NCBI GenBank assembly: GCA_963840835.1
Contig: CAWJAM010000009.1
Coordinates: 62,001-126,000, forward strand
Source of the DNA: Rubrobacter_D sp963840835
GTDB lineage: Bacteria > Actinomycetota > Rubrobacteria > Rubrobacterales > Rubrobacteraceae
Direction: 5' to 3'
Length of the DNA stretch: 64,000 bases
Each line of letters opens with the position of its first letter. Position 1 is the first letter of the stretch. The notes beneath the pieces are model-generated. The model was not told the DNA's origin. It made no database searches and worked only from the letters and a program-made list of their open reading frames with translations. The position numbers and the translations under genes are program-made. Of the stretch, positions 34,252 to 42,861 are shown one piece after another.

Positions 34252-35103
34252 GTGGCATTGGCGCTCGCGGCCACGATCGTGTTCTGGGCCTCGGCGTTCG
34301 CCGGGATACGCGCCGGGCTCGGCTCATACGGGCCGGGTGAGATCGCCCTTTTCCGTTTCCTGGTCGCCTCCGTGGTGCTTGGAAGCGTTGCGCTCGTCAG
34401 CCGGATGCGTATGCCTGAGTGGCGCGACGTGCCCGCCGTCTTCCTGGCTGGGTTTCTCGCCTTTACCGTGTACCACGTCGCGCTCAACTACGGGGAGGTC
34501 ACGGTCGGTGCGGGGTCCGCGAGCGTACTGATCAACACCGCGCCCATCTTCACGGCGCTTCTCGCGGTGACGTTCCTCGGCGAGCGGCTGCGGATGCTCG
34601 GCTGGGTCGGCATGGTCGTAAGCTTCTCAGGGGCGCTCCTTATCTCCATGGGGGAGGGCAGAGGGTTCGGGCTCGCGCCCGAGGCGTTCCTGATCCTGTT
34701 AGGTGCCCTCTCCGTGAGCATCTACCTGGTGATCCAGAAGCCATACCTCGAGAAGTACGGCCCGCTCGCCTTCACGACCTACGCCGTCTGGGCCGGTACC
34801 CTGCTCTCGCTCGTCTTCCTCCCCGGTCTCGTCTCCCAGGCGGTAGAGGCCCCGTCGGGGACCACGGTGGCGATGGTCTACCTCGGCGTGTTCCCGACGG
34901 CCATAGCTTACGTCACCTACGCTTACGCGTTCACGCGCATGCCGGCTTCCCGGGCCGTCAGCTTCCTCTACCTGATCCCCGTGGCGGCCTATCTCATCGC
35001 GTGGGTCTGGCTCGGCGAGGTGCCAACCCTGCTCTCCGTAGTAGGCGGCTGCGTCACGCTCTCCGGGGTCCTGATCGTCAACACCCTCGGCAAGCGAGGG
35101 TAG
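34252..35103 (+). CDS. EamA/DMT-family membrane transporter
   Basis: About ten membrane segments in two EamA repeats. The first contains FWASAFAGIRAGLGSYGPGE and PIFTALLAVTFLGERLRMLG; the second contains SIYLVIQKPYLEKYGPLAFT and PVAAYLIAWVWLGEVPTLLS. The family exports small metabolites and amino acids; the substrate is unknown. The start GTG 34252 has GGAG 7 nt upstream; the longer frame would start inside the ilvD promoter region. It is divergent from ilvD. Confidence 0.9.
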   Translation: MALALAATIVFWASAFAGIRAGLGSYGPGEIALFRFLVASVVLGSVALVSRMRMPEWRDVPAVFLAGFLAFTVYHVALNYGEVTVGAGSASVLINTAPIFTALLAVTFLGERLRMLGWVGMVVSFSGALLISMGEGRGFGLAPEAFLILLGALSVSIYLVIQKPYLEKYGPLAFTTYAVWAGTLLSLVFLPGLVSQAVEAPSGTTVAMVYLGVFPTAIAYVTYAYAFTRMPASRAVSFLYLIPVAAYLIAWVWLGEVPTLLSVVGGCVTLSGVLIVNTLGKRG

Positions 35104-35139
35104 AATCAGGGACAGTGGTGTCCGGAAAGAGGAGCGACG

Positions 35140-35658
35140 ATGGAAACGAGCAAGCACACAGAGCGGGTAATAAGCGCGGGTACACGCATCGGCCACGTTC
35201 ACCTGAAGGTCGCAAACATCGAGCGGGCTCTCGGCTTCTACAGGGACGTCCTCGGCTTTGAGATCACCCAGTGGTACGGCGACGACGCGGTCTTCCTCTC
35301 CGCGGGCGGATACCACCACCACATCGGCCTGAACACCTGGATGAGCCGCAACGCCGACCCGGCCCCGCCGCACTCCGCCGGGCTCTTCCACCTCGCCATC
35401 CTCTACCCCGAGCGGCGGGACCTTGCCCTTGCCCTGAAGTGGCTCCTGGAGTCCAACTACCCCATCGACGGAGCTTCAGACCACGGCGTCTCCGAGGCGT
35501 TATACCTGCAGGACCCCGACGGCAACGGCGTCGAGTTGTACCGCGACCGCCCGCAGGAAGAGTGGCCGCGTATCCCCGATGGTGGGCTCGCTATGGTGAC
35601 TAGGCCCCTCGACATCGATGGTCTGCTCGCGGAGTTGAATCCCAATAAGACTACCTGA
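35140..35658 (+). CDS. VOC-family protein, catechol-2,3-dioxygenase-like
   Basis: Single VOC protein of 172 aa with metal ligands His in IGHVHLKVANIERALGFYRD, His in HSAGLFHLAIL, and Glu in YLQDPDGNGVELYRDRPQEE. YHHHIGLNTW is typical of the CatE/extradiol-dioxygenase branch. The substrate is unknown. The start ATG 35140 is preceded by AAAGAGGAG. The gene is 36 bp after the EamA gene and probably cotranscribed. Confidence 0.9.
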   Translation: METSKHTERVISAGTRIGHVHLKVANIERALGFYRDVLGFEITQWYGDDAVFLSAGGYHHHIGLNTWMSRNADPAPPHSAGLFHLAILYPERRDLALALKWLLESNYPIDGASDHGVSEALYLQDPDGNGVELYRDRPQEEWPRIPDGGLAMVTRPLDIDGLLAELNPNKTT

Positions 35659-35709
35659 GCCGCCGGGAGATCTTCAGACGGTCTCTTCTTGGCCTCGCTG
35701 ACGTTCGCA

Positions 35710-36921
35710 TCAGCGGAAGTCGTTGACGGTGCGATGCAGCGGCAGTCGGTCGCGTTGCTTGCCTCGCTGCTCGGGGGAGATCTGCGCCACAGCGCCACCC
35801 AGGAAGGCGTCGTAGTTCGTCATGACGCCCCTGGTGTGGAATGCGTCGATCTCGAACGGCAGCGCGTTCGAGGTGAGCGGAGCCTTCCCGTCGATGAGCA
35901 TGAAGTGCAGGTGCGGGGCGTCGGTGTTGCCCGTGTTGCCCAGCTTGCCGATGAACTGCCCCTTCTCGACCCGCTCGCCCGGCTCGACCCGGACGCCCTT
36001 GGAGCCCTTTTGCAAGTGGGCGTAGTAGGCGTAGGTCCCGTCGTCGATCTTGATCACCACGTAGTTGCCGCCGAAGTCGTTGAGGGCGAGGCCGCTCGGG
36101 AACTGTCCCGGTCTCTGCTCCGGCTCGGTGTCGCGCGTTCCGACCACGCGACCGTCTGCGACGGAGTAGATCTTCGCCCCGTAGGTGGGGTAGCTTGAGA
36201 GCTTGTCCTTGGGTCCTTCGTAGAACTTGCCGTTATTGCCGACCCGCACCCAGTCTATGGCGAAGCGCTCGGGGGCGTGGAAGGTCCCGTCGATGGGGAA
36301 GATCGCCCCGCGGTGGGAGGTGATCTCGTCGCAGCACCCCTCGCCGGTCAACCACCGCTTCCCGGAGAGCGGCGAGCTGATCCGGGCCGGCTCATCGTTG
36401 GCCACGCTCGTCGGACCGGCCCGGAAGGCCTCGGCCAACCCTGTTGGCGCGCTCGTCGAGACCTCGAAGCGATACTCGAGCCTCTCGGGCAGCCGCGCGC
36501 CGGCAGGGTAGGTCACGTCCATAAACAGGAAGCCCGACACCCCGGGTCCGAACCGCTTTTCGGGCGGGGCGCCGAAGACGATGGTCCTCGCGGCGAGCTC
36601 GTCTCCCGAGAGCACGTCGACGACCCGGCCCTGTCGGCTGGGGTCGAGTACCCGTACGCGCTCGAGCGTGAGGTCGGCGCTGGAGATGTTGGTGAGGCGC
36701 AACTCGTATGCCAGGTGAGTCCTTTCGTCGGTGCCGTCCACGGGCTCGACCTTACTGTCGAAGGTTTCGACCGCGAGCGGCGTGACCTGACCGGGCGCCA
36801 GATCAGGGGTCGACTCTTGCGACCTCGGCGTCGGCGCCTTCTGGGCCAACGCCGCGGTCGCCCCGACCATCGACATAACCACCACCAACATAACGGCCCA
36901 CCGCCACGATCTACTCTTCAT
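35710..36921 (-). CDS. Secreted M23-family peptidase (LytM-like)
   Basis: A signal peptide (WAVMLVVVMSMVGATAALA) is followed by an unassigned beta domain (TPLAVETFDSKVEPVDGTDE...) and a C-terminal M23 fold: TSHRGAIFPIDG, FAIDWVRVGNNG, GNYVVIKIDDGTYAYYAHLQ, GERVEKGQFIGKLGNTGNTD and the metal motif APHLHF. The first metal-ligand region (HRG...D) is looser than in LytM, so activity on peptidoglycan is likely but not certain. The start ATG 36921 overlaps the end of the truncated serine hydrolase upstream by 11 bp. Confidence 0.85.
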   Translation of the reverse strand: MKSRSWRWAVMLVVVMSMVGATAALAQKAPTPRSQESTPDLAPGQVTPLAVETFDSKVEPVDGTDERTHLAYELRLTNISSADLTLERVRVLDPSRQGRVVDVLSGDELAARTIVFGAPPEKRFGPGVSGFLFMDVTYPAGARLPERLEYRFEVSTSAPTGLAEAFRAGPTSVANDEPARISSPLSGKRWLTGEGCCDEITSHRGAIFPIDGTFHAPERFAIDWVRVGNNGKFYEGPKDKLSSYPTYGAKIYSVADGRVVGTRDTEPEQRPGQFPSGLALNDFGGNYVVIKIDDGTYAYYAHLQKGSKGVRVEPGERVEKGQFIGKLGNTGNTDAPHLHFMLIDGKAPLTSNALPFEIDAFHTRGVMTNYDAFLGGAVAQISPEQRGKQRDRLPLHRTVNDFR

Positions 36922-37486
36922 CGATACCCTCCTCGCGGTCGGCCAGGGCCGCGCACACGGCCTTGACCTCCGCACGCCGCAGTGCCTCGAAGACGCCGGG
37001 CGCGCCCTCTACGGGGCTCAGCTGCTCGTTGACCGACACCGTTACGGAGCGCTTGCCGTTCGGGCTCGCAGCCAGGAACTGGGTGTAGCCCGGGTAGTTG
37101 CCCGTGTGGCCCCACACCGTCCCGCACCTCGTCTCGTAGCGGAAGATGCCAAGGCCCGCCGAGTTCTTGCCTGGTCCGGGCGGATCTGAGTTCCCACCCT
37201 CGACCACCTGGCGTTGGCGCCCCCGCGTCCGCAGGTCGAAGAGTTCGCTGCCGACGTATCCGCGGGCGAAGTCGTTGAGGTCGGAGGGAGTAGAGACCAT
37301 GCCGCCTGAGGCCCAGGACCAGCCCGAAGCCAGGACCTCGCTCAGGTCCTCGGGCGGTTGCTGGGAAGGGTCGTTGTCGTAGCCGTGGATGTAGGGCTTC
37401 GTGAGGTTGGATCCCGCCGGTAGGTTGGTCTTCCTCAAGCCGAGTGGCCCGTAGACCCGCTTCCGGAGCTGGCCCTCGTAGGCTAC
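36911..37486 (-). pseudogene. Beta-lactamase-type serine hydrolase, C-terminal fragment
   Basis: The frame is open from 37486 (a stop precedes it) and reads YEGQLRKRVYGPLGLRKTNL, HGYDNDPSQQPPEDLSEVLA, then GGMVSTPSDLNDFARGYVGS and WGHTGNYPGYTQFLAASPNG, the last third of penicillin-binding-protein-like esterases. The catalytic S-x-x-K and Y-x-N parts lie upstream in intact members and are missing here. In-frame starts such as TTG 37438 could give a fragment, but it would be inactive. Its end overlaps the M23 start. Confidence 0.7.
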
Positions 37487-37629
37487 TCATACACCCTCCT
37501 GATGCCTCCTTGGCTTCTTACCTTTCCCGTGGAAAGATCCAACAACGGAAATGTAGCATGGATGGCTATCAGAATGCCAATTTCGCGAACGCCGGTGGAC
37601 ACGCTTCGACCGGCGAATAGAATAACGGT

Positions 37630-37848
37630 ATGGGTCTAGAAGGCTTTGGTAAGGTTCTGATCGGCGGGGCCGTCGTGCTGCTCGTGCTCGGCGGGCTCTT
37701 CCTGCTCCTGGGTCGTCTCGGGGTGGACCGGTTGCCCGGCGACCTCGTGTTCAGGCGCGGCAACGCCACCTTCTACTTTCCCCTTGGGCTCATGATCCTC
37801 ATCTCCGTCGTGGGCACGATCGTCCTCAACCTCGTCTTGCGCCGCTAG
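37630..37848 (+). CDS. DUF2905 small membrane protein
   Basis: A 72-aa protein with two membrane helices (VLIGGAVVLLVLGGLFLLLG and FPLGLMILISVVGTIVLNLV) joined by RLGVDRLPGDLVFRRGNATF, the hallmark of DUF2905. Its job is unknown, but in many bacteria it lies between ruvB and queA. Here it keeps its place before queA, which begins 1 bp after its stop. Confidence 0.92.
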   Translation: MGLEGFGKVLIGGAVVLLVLGGLFLLLGRLGVDRLPGDLVFRRGNATFYFPLGLMILISVVGTIVLNLVLRR

Positions 37849-37849
37849 G

Positions 37850-38860
37850 GTGCTCGTCTCCGAGCTCGACTACGAACTTCCTGAAGACCTCATCGCCCAG
37901 AGCCCGGCCGAGCCCCGCGACGCCTCCCGCTTGATGGTGATTGACGTGCAGAGCGGCACAATATCCCACCACGTTTTTCGCGACTTGCCACGGTTCCTGC
38001 TGCCCGGCGACGCGCTTGTCTTGAACGAGACCAAGGTGATCCCGGCCCGCATCGAGGCACAGAAGCCGACCGGTGGGGCGGTGGAGCTGCTCTTCCTCAG
38101 GGACCTTGGGCCGGATCGCGGCGGCTCGTGGGAGGTCCTTGCCAGGCCGAGCAAACGCCTCAGAGAGGGATTGACTCTCTCCGCTGGTGGCGAGCGGCTG
38201 AAGCTGGTCGAGGACCTCGGCGAAGGGCACTGGGCCGTCTCCGCCCCGGACGTACGAGGGTTGCTGGAACGTAGCGGCAGGATGCCGCTCCCGCCGTATA
38301 TCCGTCCCACGCCGGAGACCGAAGAACGCTACCAGACCGTCTACGCGCGCAATGAGGGCTCCGCGGCGGCGCCTACGGCCGGTTTCCACTTCACGGAGAG
38401 TGTCTTGGGCGACGTGGAGCAAGCCGGGGCGGAGGTGGCCAGGATCACGTTGCACGTCGGGGTCGGCACGTTCATGCCCGTGAGGACCGAGAGGCTCGAA
38501 GAGCACACCATGCACGCCGAACACTACATCGTGCCCAAGGAGGCCGCCCGCACCGTCCAGGGAGCGCGGCGCGTGGTCGCGGCCGGTACGACCGTTGCCC
38601 GCACGCTGGAGACGTGGTCCGCGACCGGCGAGGCGGAGGGGGAGTCTAAGCTCTTCGTCCGTCCCGGCTACCGCTGGCTGGCCGTGGACTCCCTGCTTAC
38701 GAACTTCCACCTCCCGCGCTCTACACTGCTCGCGATGGTGATGAGCTTCGGGGGAGAGGAGCTGGTGAGGGAGGCGTACAGGACGGCGGTGAAGGAGCGC
38801 TACCGCTTCTACTCGTTCGGGGACGCGATGCTCCTGCTCGACGGCGGACGGCGGCAGTAG
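37850..38860 (+). CDS. queA: S-adenosylmethionine:tRNA ribosyltransferase-isomerase QueA
   Basis: QueA transfers and rearranges the ribosyl group of SAM onto preQ1-modified tRNA to make epoxyqueuosine. The product has the family markers YELPEDLIAQSPAEPRDASR, GDALVLNETKVIPARI, GGAVELLFLRDLG, YQTVYARNEGSAAAPTAGFH, ITLHVGVGTFMPVRTE and the C-terminal TNFHLPRSTLLAMVMSFGG. Length 336 aa is normal. The start is GTG 37850. The tgt gene follows at once. Confidence 0.96.
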   Translation: MLVSELDYELPEDLIAQSPAEPRDASRLMVIDVQSGTISHHVFRDLPRFLLPGDALVLNETKVIPARIEAQKPTGGAVELLFLRDLGPDRGGSWEVLARPSKRLREGLTLSAGGERLKLVEDLGEGHWAVSAPDVRGLLERSGRMPLPPYIRPTPETEERYQTVYARNEGSAAAPTAGFHFTESVLGDVEQAGAEVARITLHVGVGTFMPVRTERLEEHTMHAEHYIVPKEAARTVQGARRVVAAGTTVARTLETWSATGEAEGESKLFVRPGYRWLAVDSLLTNFHLPRSTLLAMVMSFGGEELVREAYRTAVKERYRFYSFGDAMLLLDGGRRQ

Positions 38861-38955
38861 GCCCGCCCGTCTCCATAGAGGTCCTCGCCCGCGACGGCGA
38901 GGCGCGCGCAGGCGTCCTGCATACGCCGCGCGGGGCCGTCGAGACGCCGGTCTTC

Positions 38956-39981
38956 ATGCCGGTCGGGACCAAGGGAACCGTCAAGGGGCTCACGCCGGGG
39001 GACCTTCGGGAGGTAGGGGCCGGCATCGTGCTCGGGAACACGTATCACCTCTACCTGAGACCCGGAGCCAGCCTCATCAAGGAGGCTGGCGGGCTGCACT
39101 GCTTTATGGGCTGGGATGGACCGATCCTGACAGATTCGGGCGGGTACCAGGTCTTCTCGCTCGCCGATACGCGGCGCATCTCGGAGGAGGGCGTCGAGTT
39201 CGCCTCGGTCTACGACGGCTCGCGCCACGTCTTCACACCCGAGCTGACGACGAGGGTGCAGGAGGACCTCGACTCCGACGTGGCCATGGTCCTGGACGAG
39301 TGCCCTCCGGCCGACGCTGACCGCGAGTACCACGAGGACTCGCTGCGGCGGACGGCGCGGTGGGCGGCCCGGTGCAAGGAGGCGCACGGGAAGGACGATC
39401 AGGCGCTCTTCGGGATCGTTCAGGGTGGGTTGTACCCGGACCTGAGAGAGGAGAGCCTCCGGCTCACGGTGGAGATCGGGTTCGACGGCTACGCTGTGGG
39501 GGGCCTCTCGGTCGGCGAGTCACGCGATCAGATGCTAAGCACGTTGGCCATGACGGCGCCGATGTTGCCCGCCGAAAAGCCGAGGTACTTCATGGGGATC
39601 GGGGACCCCGTTGGCATCCTGCAGGTCATAGCCCTCGGGGTAGACATGTTCGACTGCGTGCTCCCGACGCGCCTCGCCCGTCACGGCGCGGCCCTCACCC
39701 CCGACGGACGGCTCAACCTCAAGAACGCGCGGTACCGCACCGACTTGGGGGCTCTGGACCCAGAGTGCTCCTGCGAGGCTTGCACCGGCCACAGCAGGGC
39801 CTATCTCGCTCATCTCGTAAGGGAGAACGAGCTACTGGGGCACAGGCTCCTTACGCTGCACAACGTCCATTTCACCGTGGACCTCTGCCGGCGGGCGCGG
39901 CGGGAGATAGAAGCCGGGCGCTACGGGGCCTGGTCGCGGGCCTGGATCTCCCGCTACACGGGGCGAGGACAGATGAGCTAG
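38956..39981 (+). CDS. tgt: Queuine/preQ1 tRNA-guanine transglycosylase
   Basis: Tgt exchanges guanine-34 of the anticodon for preQ1. Markers: the catalytic-region DSGGYQVFSLADTRRISEEG, FTPELTTRVQEDLDSDVAMV with its Asp, FGIVQGGLYPDLREES, and the zinc site CSCEACTGHSRAYLAHLV plus a downstream His. The first available start is ATG 38956, but conserved residues continue upstream in frame (VSIEVLARDGEARAGVL then HTPRGAVETPVF) to about 38866 without ATG, GTG or TTG. True initiation may use an unusual codon (GTC 38869 or ATA 38875) or a base is wrong there. Confidence 0.92.
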   Translation: MPVGTKGTVKGLTPGDLREVGAGIVLGNTYHLYLRPGASLIKEAGGLHCFMGWDGPILTDSGGYQVFSLADTRRISEEGVEFASVYDGSRHVFTPELTTRVQEDLDSDVAMVLDECPPADADREYHEDSLRRTARWAARCKEAHGKDDQALFGIVQGGLYPDLREESLRLTVEIGFDGYAVGGLSVGESRDQMLSTLAMTAPMLPAEKPRYFMGIGDPVGILQVIALGVDMFDCVLPTRLARHGAALTPDGRLNLKNARYRTDLGALDPECSCEACTGHSRAYLAHLVRENELLGHRLLTLHNVHFTVDLCRRARREIEAGRYGAWSRAWISRYTGRGQMS

Positions 39982-39998
39982 AATGACTCCTCGATCTT

Positions 39999-41474
39999 AT
40001 GGGTAGTCGTCGAAACAACCTGATCGTGCTGGCCTTGGTGGTCGTCCTTCTCGGGGTGGCCGCCTATTTCATCTTCTTCAACGAGCCTGTCACGGAATCT
40101 ACGCAACTCGGCCTCGACTTGCAGGGTGGCGTCAGCGCGCAGCTGGAGGGCTCCCAGACCGGCGGGGGCAAGGTCACGCGCGAAGAGATACAGCAGGCCG
40201 CTGACCTGATCCGGCAGCGCATAGACCGGCTCGGCGTGGCCGAGCCGGACGTCAGGGTTCAGTCAGAGGACCAGATCGTGGTCCAGATCCCCGGCGTCAA
40301 GAACCCCGACGAGGTCATCCGCATTATCGGGAGCACTGCCCAGCTCGGCTTCTACCAGGTTCTGGCCGCCGACCTGCAGCCGAACATTCCGGACGACGAG
40401 ATCGGGCAGACCAGACAAGATATAAGGGAGACTCTCGAAGGCGACGACGCTTACGGCAAGAATACCAAGATACTCTTCGAGGAGAGCCCGGCGATACAGG
40501 GCAACGGGACCGACGTCAACGGTTACGTGGTCAGAGAGAACCCCGACCTGAGCGGCGACGAGCTCAAGCAGAACGGGGCGAACGTGGAGTTCGACCAGAC
40601 CACGGGCAAGCGCATCGTAAGCCTGGAGCTTACGCCCGAGGGTGGCCGCCAGATGGGTGACCTCACCCAGCAGATGTTGGCCGACGCCGCCACGAGCGGC
40701 GAGCCCGCCCTTCTCGCCATCGCGCTCGATGAGGACATCCAGAGCGCGCCGCAGGTCACGGAGCCGCTGGGACAGAATATCTCCATCTCCAACGACGGCC
40801 TACCCGAGGGGCTTCCGGAGGATGAGGCCAAGCAGCTCGAAACCGTGCTCAACACCGGCGCGCTGCCCGTGAACATGACGGTGATATCGCAGACCGAGGT
40901 GGGACCGACGCTGGGATTGAAATCCTTGAAGAGCGGGCTTCTGGCCTCGCTCGTCGGATTCGGGCTCGTCCTGCTGTTGCTGCTCGTCATCTACAGGGCT
41001 TTAGGCGTCGTCGCCGACCTCGCTCTGCTCATCTACGCGTTCCTGTTGTGGGGTCTCATCGTGATCATCCCGATCACGGTGACGCTGCCGGGGATAGCCG
41101 GCATCGTGCTCTCCATCGGGGTCGCTGCCGACGCGAACGTCGTGATCTTCGAGCGCATCAAGGAGGAGGTCAGGCGCGGCAAGACGCCCCGCAGCGCCAT
41201 CCAGGCCGGATACGACAAGGGCTTCAGGGCCATCCTCGACGGCAACGTTACGACCCTCATTACGGCGTTCATCCTGTTCGCACTCTCAAGCGGGTCCGTG
41301 CGGGGATTCGCGGTGTTGCTTGCCATAGGCGTCGTGCTCTCCATGTTCACGGCGATCGTGATCACGCGCTCCCTACTGGGCCTTCTCGGGGACCGGGGCG
41401 TCCAGCTCTCGCCGGCCCTTATGGGGGTCTCCAAGGCGAGCATCGCGGCCGCCCAGCAGGCGAGGGCGAAGTAA
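39999..41474 (+). CDS. secD: Protein translocase subunit SecD
   Basis: SecD with SecF uses the proton gradient to pull proteins through SecYEG. One N-terminal membrane helix (LIVLALVVVLLGVAAYFIFF), LGLDLQGGVSAQLEGSQ, a large periplasm-side domain and then five helices with the family pattern GLLASLVGFGLVLLLLLVIY and IGVAADANVVIFERIKEEVR. Length 491 aa is usual for actinobacteria. The start ATG 39999 has no good ribosome site. No yajC lies between tgt and secD, where it often is. secF starts 1 bp after the stop. Confidence 0.95.
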   Translation: MGSRRNNLIVLALVVVLLGVAAYFIFFNEPVTESTQLGLDLQGGVSAQLEGSQTGGGKVTREEIQQAADLIRQRIDRLGVAEPDVRVQSEDQIVVQIPGVKNPDEVIRIIGSTAQLGFYQVLAADLQPNIPDDEIGQTRQDIRETLEGDDAYGKNTKILFEESPAIQGNGTDVNGYVVRENPDLSGDELKQNGANVEFDQTTGKRIVSLELTPEGGRQMGDLTQQMLADAATSGEPALLAIALDEDIQSAPQVTEPLGQNISISNDGLPEGLPEDEAKQLETVLNTGALPVNMTVISQTEVGPTLGLKSLKSGLLASLVGFGLVLLLLLVIYRALGVVADLALLIYAFLLWGLIVIIPITVTLPGIAGIVLSIGVAADANVVIFERIKEEVRRGKTPRSAIQAGYDKGFRAILDGNVTTLITAFILFALSSGSVRGFAVLLAIGVVLSMFTAIVITRSLLGLLGDRGVQLSPALMGVSKASIAAAQQARAK

Positions 41475-41475
41475 C

Positions 41476-42366
41476 GTGTTCGAGAGAGTAGATTTCGTCG
41501 GCGGCTGGAGGCTGTACTTTGCTATCTCCGGCGTCCTGCTGCTCGCCGGGGCTATCGCCATAGCGCTCGGAGGCCTCAACTTCGGGATAGACTTCCAGGG
41601 CGGGGCGCAGTTCACCGTGGCCAACGCCGGGCGCGACGTGAGCGACGAAGACGTGCGCGCCGCGCTTCCTGACGACATAGCTGGTGAAGCCGTGATCACG
41701 ACGCTGGGGGAGAACGGCTACGAGATAAGGACCCCGGTCATTAGCGGCCAGGAGGAGCAGAGGCAAATCCGCGATTCCCTCGGCGAGGCTACCGGAGGCG
41801 AGGTAAGCGTCACCACCGTCAGTCCCGCATTCGGGCAGCAGTTGAGAAACCAGGCGCTGCAGGCCATCGTGGCCGCGCTGCTCATCATAGTCGTGTTCAT
41901 CAGCTTTCGCTTCGAGTTCTCCTTCGCCCTCGCCGCGATGGCCGCGCTCGTGCACGACATACTCATGACCATAGGTTTCTACGCCATCGTCGGCAGGGAG
42001 GTCAGTCTGGTCACCGTCGTGGCCGTCCTTACCGTGCTCGGGTACTCGATTTACGACACGATCATCATCTTCGACAGGATCAGGGAGAACGCCCCGAGCG
42101 TGGGCTACAACAGGCGACGCTTCGACGAGATGATCAACCGCTCCATCCGCCAGGTCGTGAGGCGTTCGATCTACACCTCCATCTTTACCCTGATCCCGAT
42201 AACCGCGCTCCTCATCTTCGGGGAGGCGACCCTGAGCGACTTCGCCTTCGCCCTCCTCGTCGGCATCGTCGCGGGGACGTACAGCTCGATCTTTGTCGCC
42301 TCGCCAGTCCTCTCACTCTACAAAGCCTGGCGGGCTGGCAAGCTAGCGCCCGTCCGTTCGACGTAG
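41476..42366 (+). CDS. secF: Protein translocase subunit SecF
   Basis: Markers are LNFGIDFQGGAQFTVANAG, six membrane segments, VTVVAVLTVLGYSIYDTIII and FDRIREN, and RRSIYTSIFTLIPITALLIF. It is the partner of SecD and lies immediately after it; the start is GTG 41476. The length of 296 aa is normal. The basic C-terminal tail is short. Confidence 0.95.
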   Translation: MFERVDFVGGWRLYFAISGVLLLAGAIAIALGGLNFGIDFQGGAQFTVANAGRDVSDEDVRAALPDDIAGEAVITTLGENGYEIRTPVISGQEEQRQIRDSLGEATGGEVSVTTVSPAFGQQLRNQALQAIVAALLIIVVFISFRFEFSFALAAMAALVHDILMTIGFYAIVGREVSLVTVVAVLTVLGYSIYDTIIIFDRIRENAPSVGYNRRRFDEMINRSIRQVVRRSIYTSIFTLIPITALLIFGEATLSDFAFALLVGIVAGTYSSIFVASPVLSLYKAWRAGKLAPVRST

Positions 42367-42441
42367 CTTCAGCACGCGTGGCCTCCTGGCTTGCGCGTTC
42401 GTTATCATATGGGTAGTGCAAACTTTAGTCGGGAGGTAGTG

Positions 42442-42843
42442 ATGCGTGGGACGGTTGGCGAGACACTGGAGCGATTGATCCTCTTGCAGATAGGGGCCGC
42501 CGCGGCGACGCGGGACAAGGTGCAGGAGATCGTAGACTCCCTCGTTGAGCAGGGCCGCGTGGAACGCGAGGAAGGCCGCACGGTCGTTGACGACGTTATG
42601 AACCGCGCCCGCGAGCGCTCCACGGGGGCTCGCTCGCTGGTAGACGCCTCGCTCCAGCAGGGGCTCAGAAAAAGTGGGCTCCCGACGAGGGAGGATCAGG
42701 AAGACCTGGTGTTCCGCATCGAGCAACTGGAGCACAGGGTGAGGATGCTCGAGGACCGTCCCGCCGCGCCGCCCCCGCCGGCCGGCGAACCCGAGCCTCC
42801 GGCGGAGACCAGGGATACGCCTGAGACGCCGCCGGGGCTCTAG
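42442..42843 (+). CDS. Phasin-like coiled-coil protein (polyhydroxyalkanoate regulator type)
   Basis: A 133-aa protein from ATG 42442 with GGGAGG upstream. The helical part (GETLERLILLQIGAAAATRD, VQEIVDSLVEQGRVEREEGR, LVDASLQQGLRKSGLPTRED, LVFRIEQLEHRVRMLEDR) resembles PhaF/phasin-type proteins with a C-terminal leucine-type heptad, followed by a Pro-rich tail. Whether it binds PHA granules is not shown by the sequence. It directly precedes the UbiB-like kinase, and the pairing of phasin-like genes with ubiB is common in actinobacteria. Confidence 0.75.
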   Translation: MRGTVGETLERLILLQIGAAAATRDKVQEIVDSLVEQGRVEREEGRTVVDDVMNRARERSTGARSLVDASLQQGLRKSGLPTREDQEDLVFRIEQLEHRVRMLEDRPAAPPPPAGEPEPPAETRDTPETPPGL

Positions 42844-42861
42844 CGGACCCGTAGCGGGCAC

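Noticed and set aside
39983..40006. Seven-codon mini-ORF overlapping the secD start as an export-sensing leader
   Set aside because: No ribosome site and no arrest-like sequence; probably chance.
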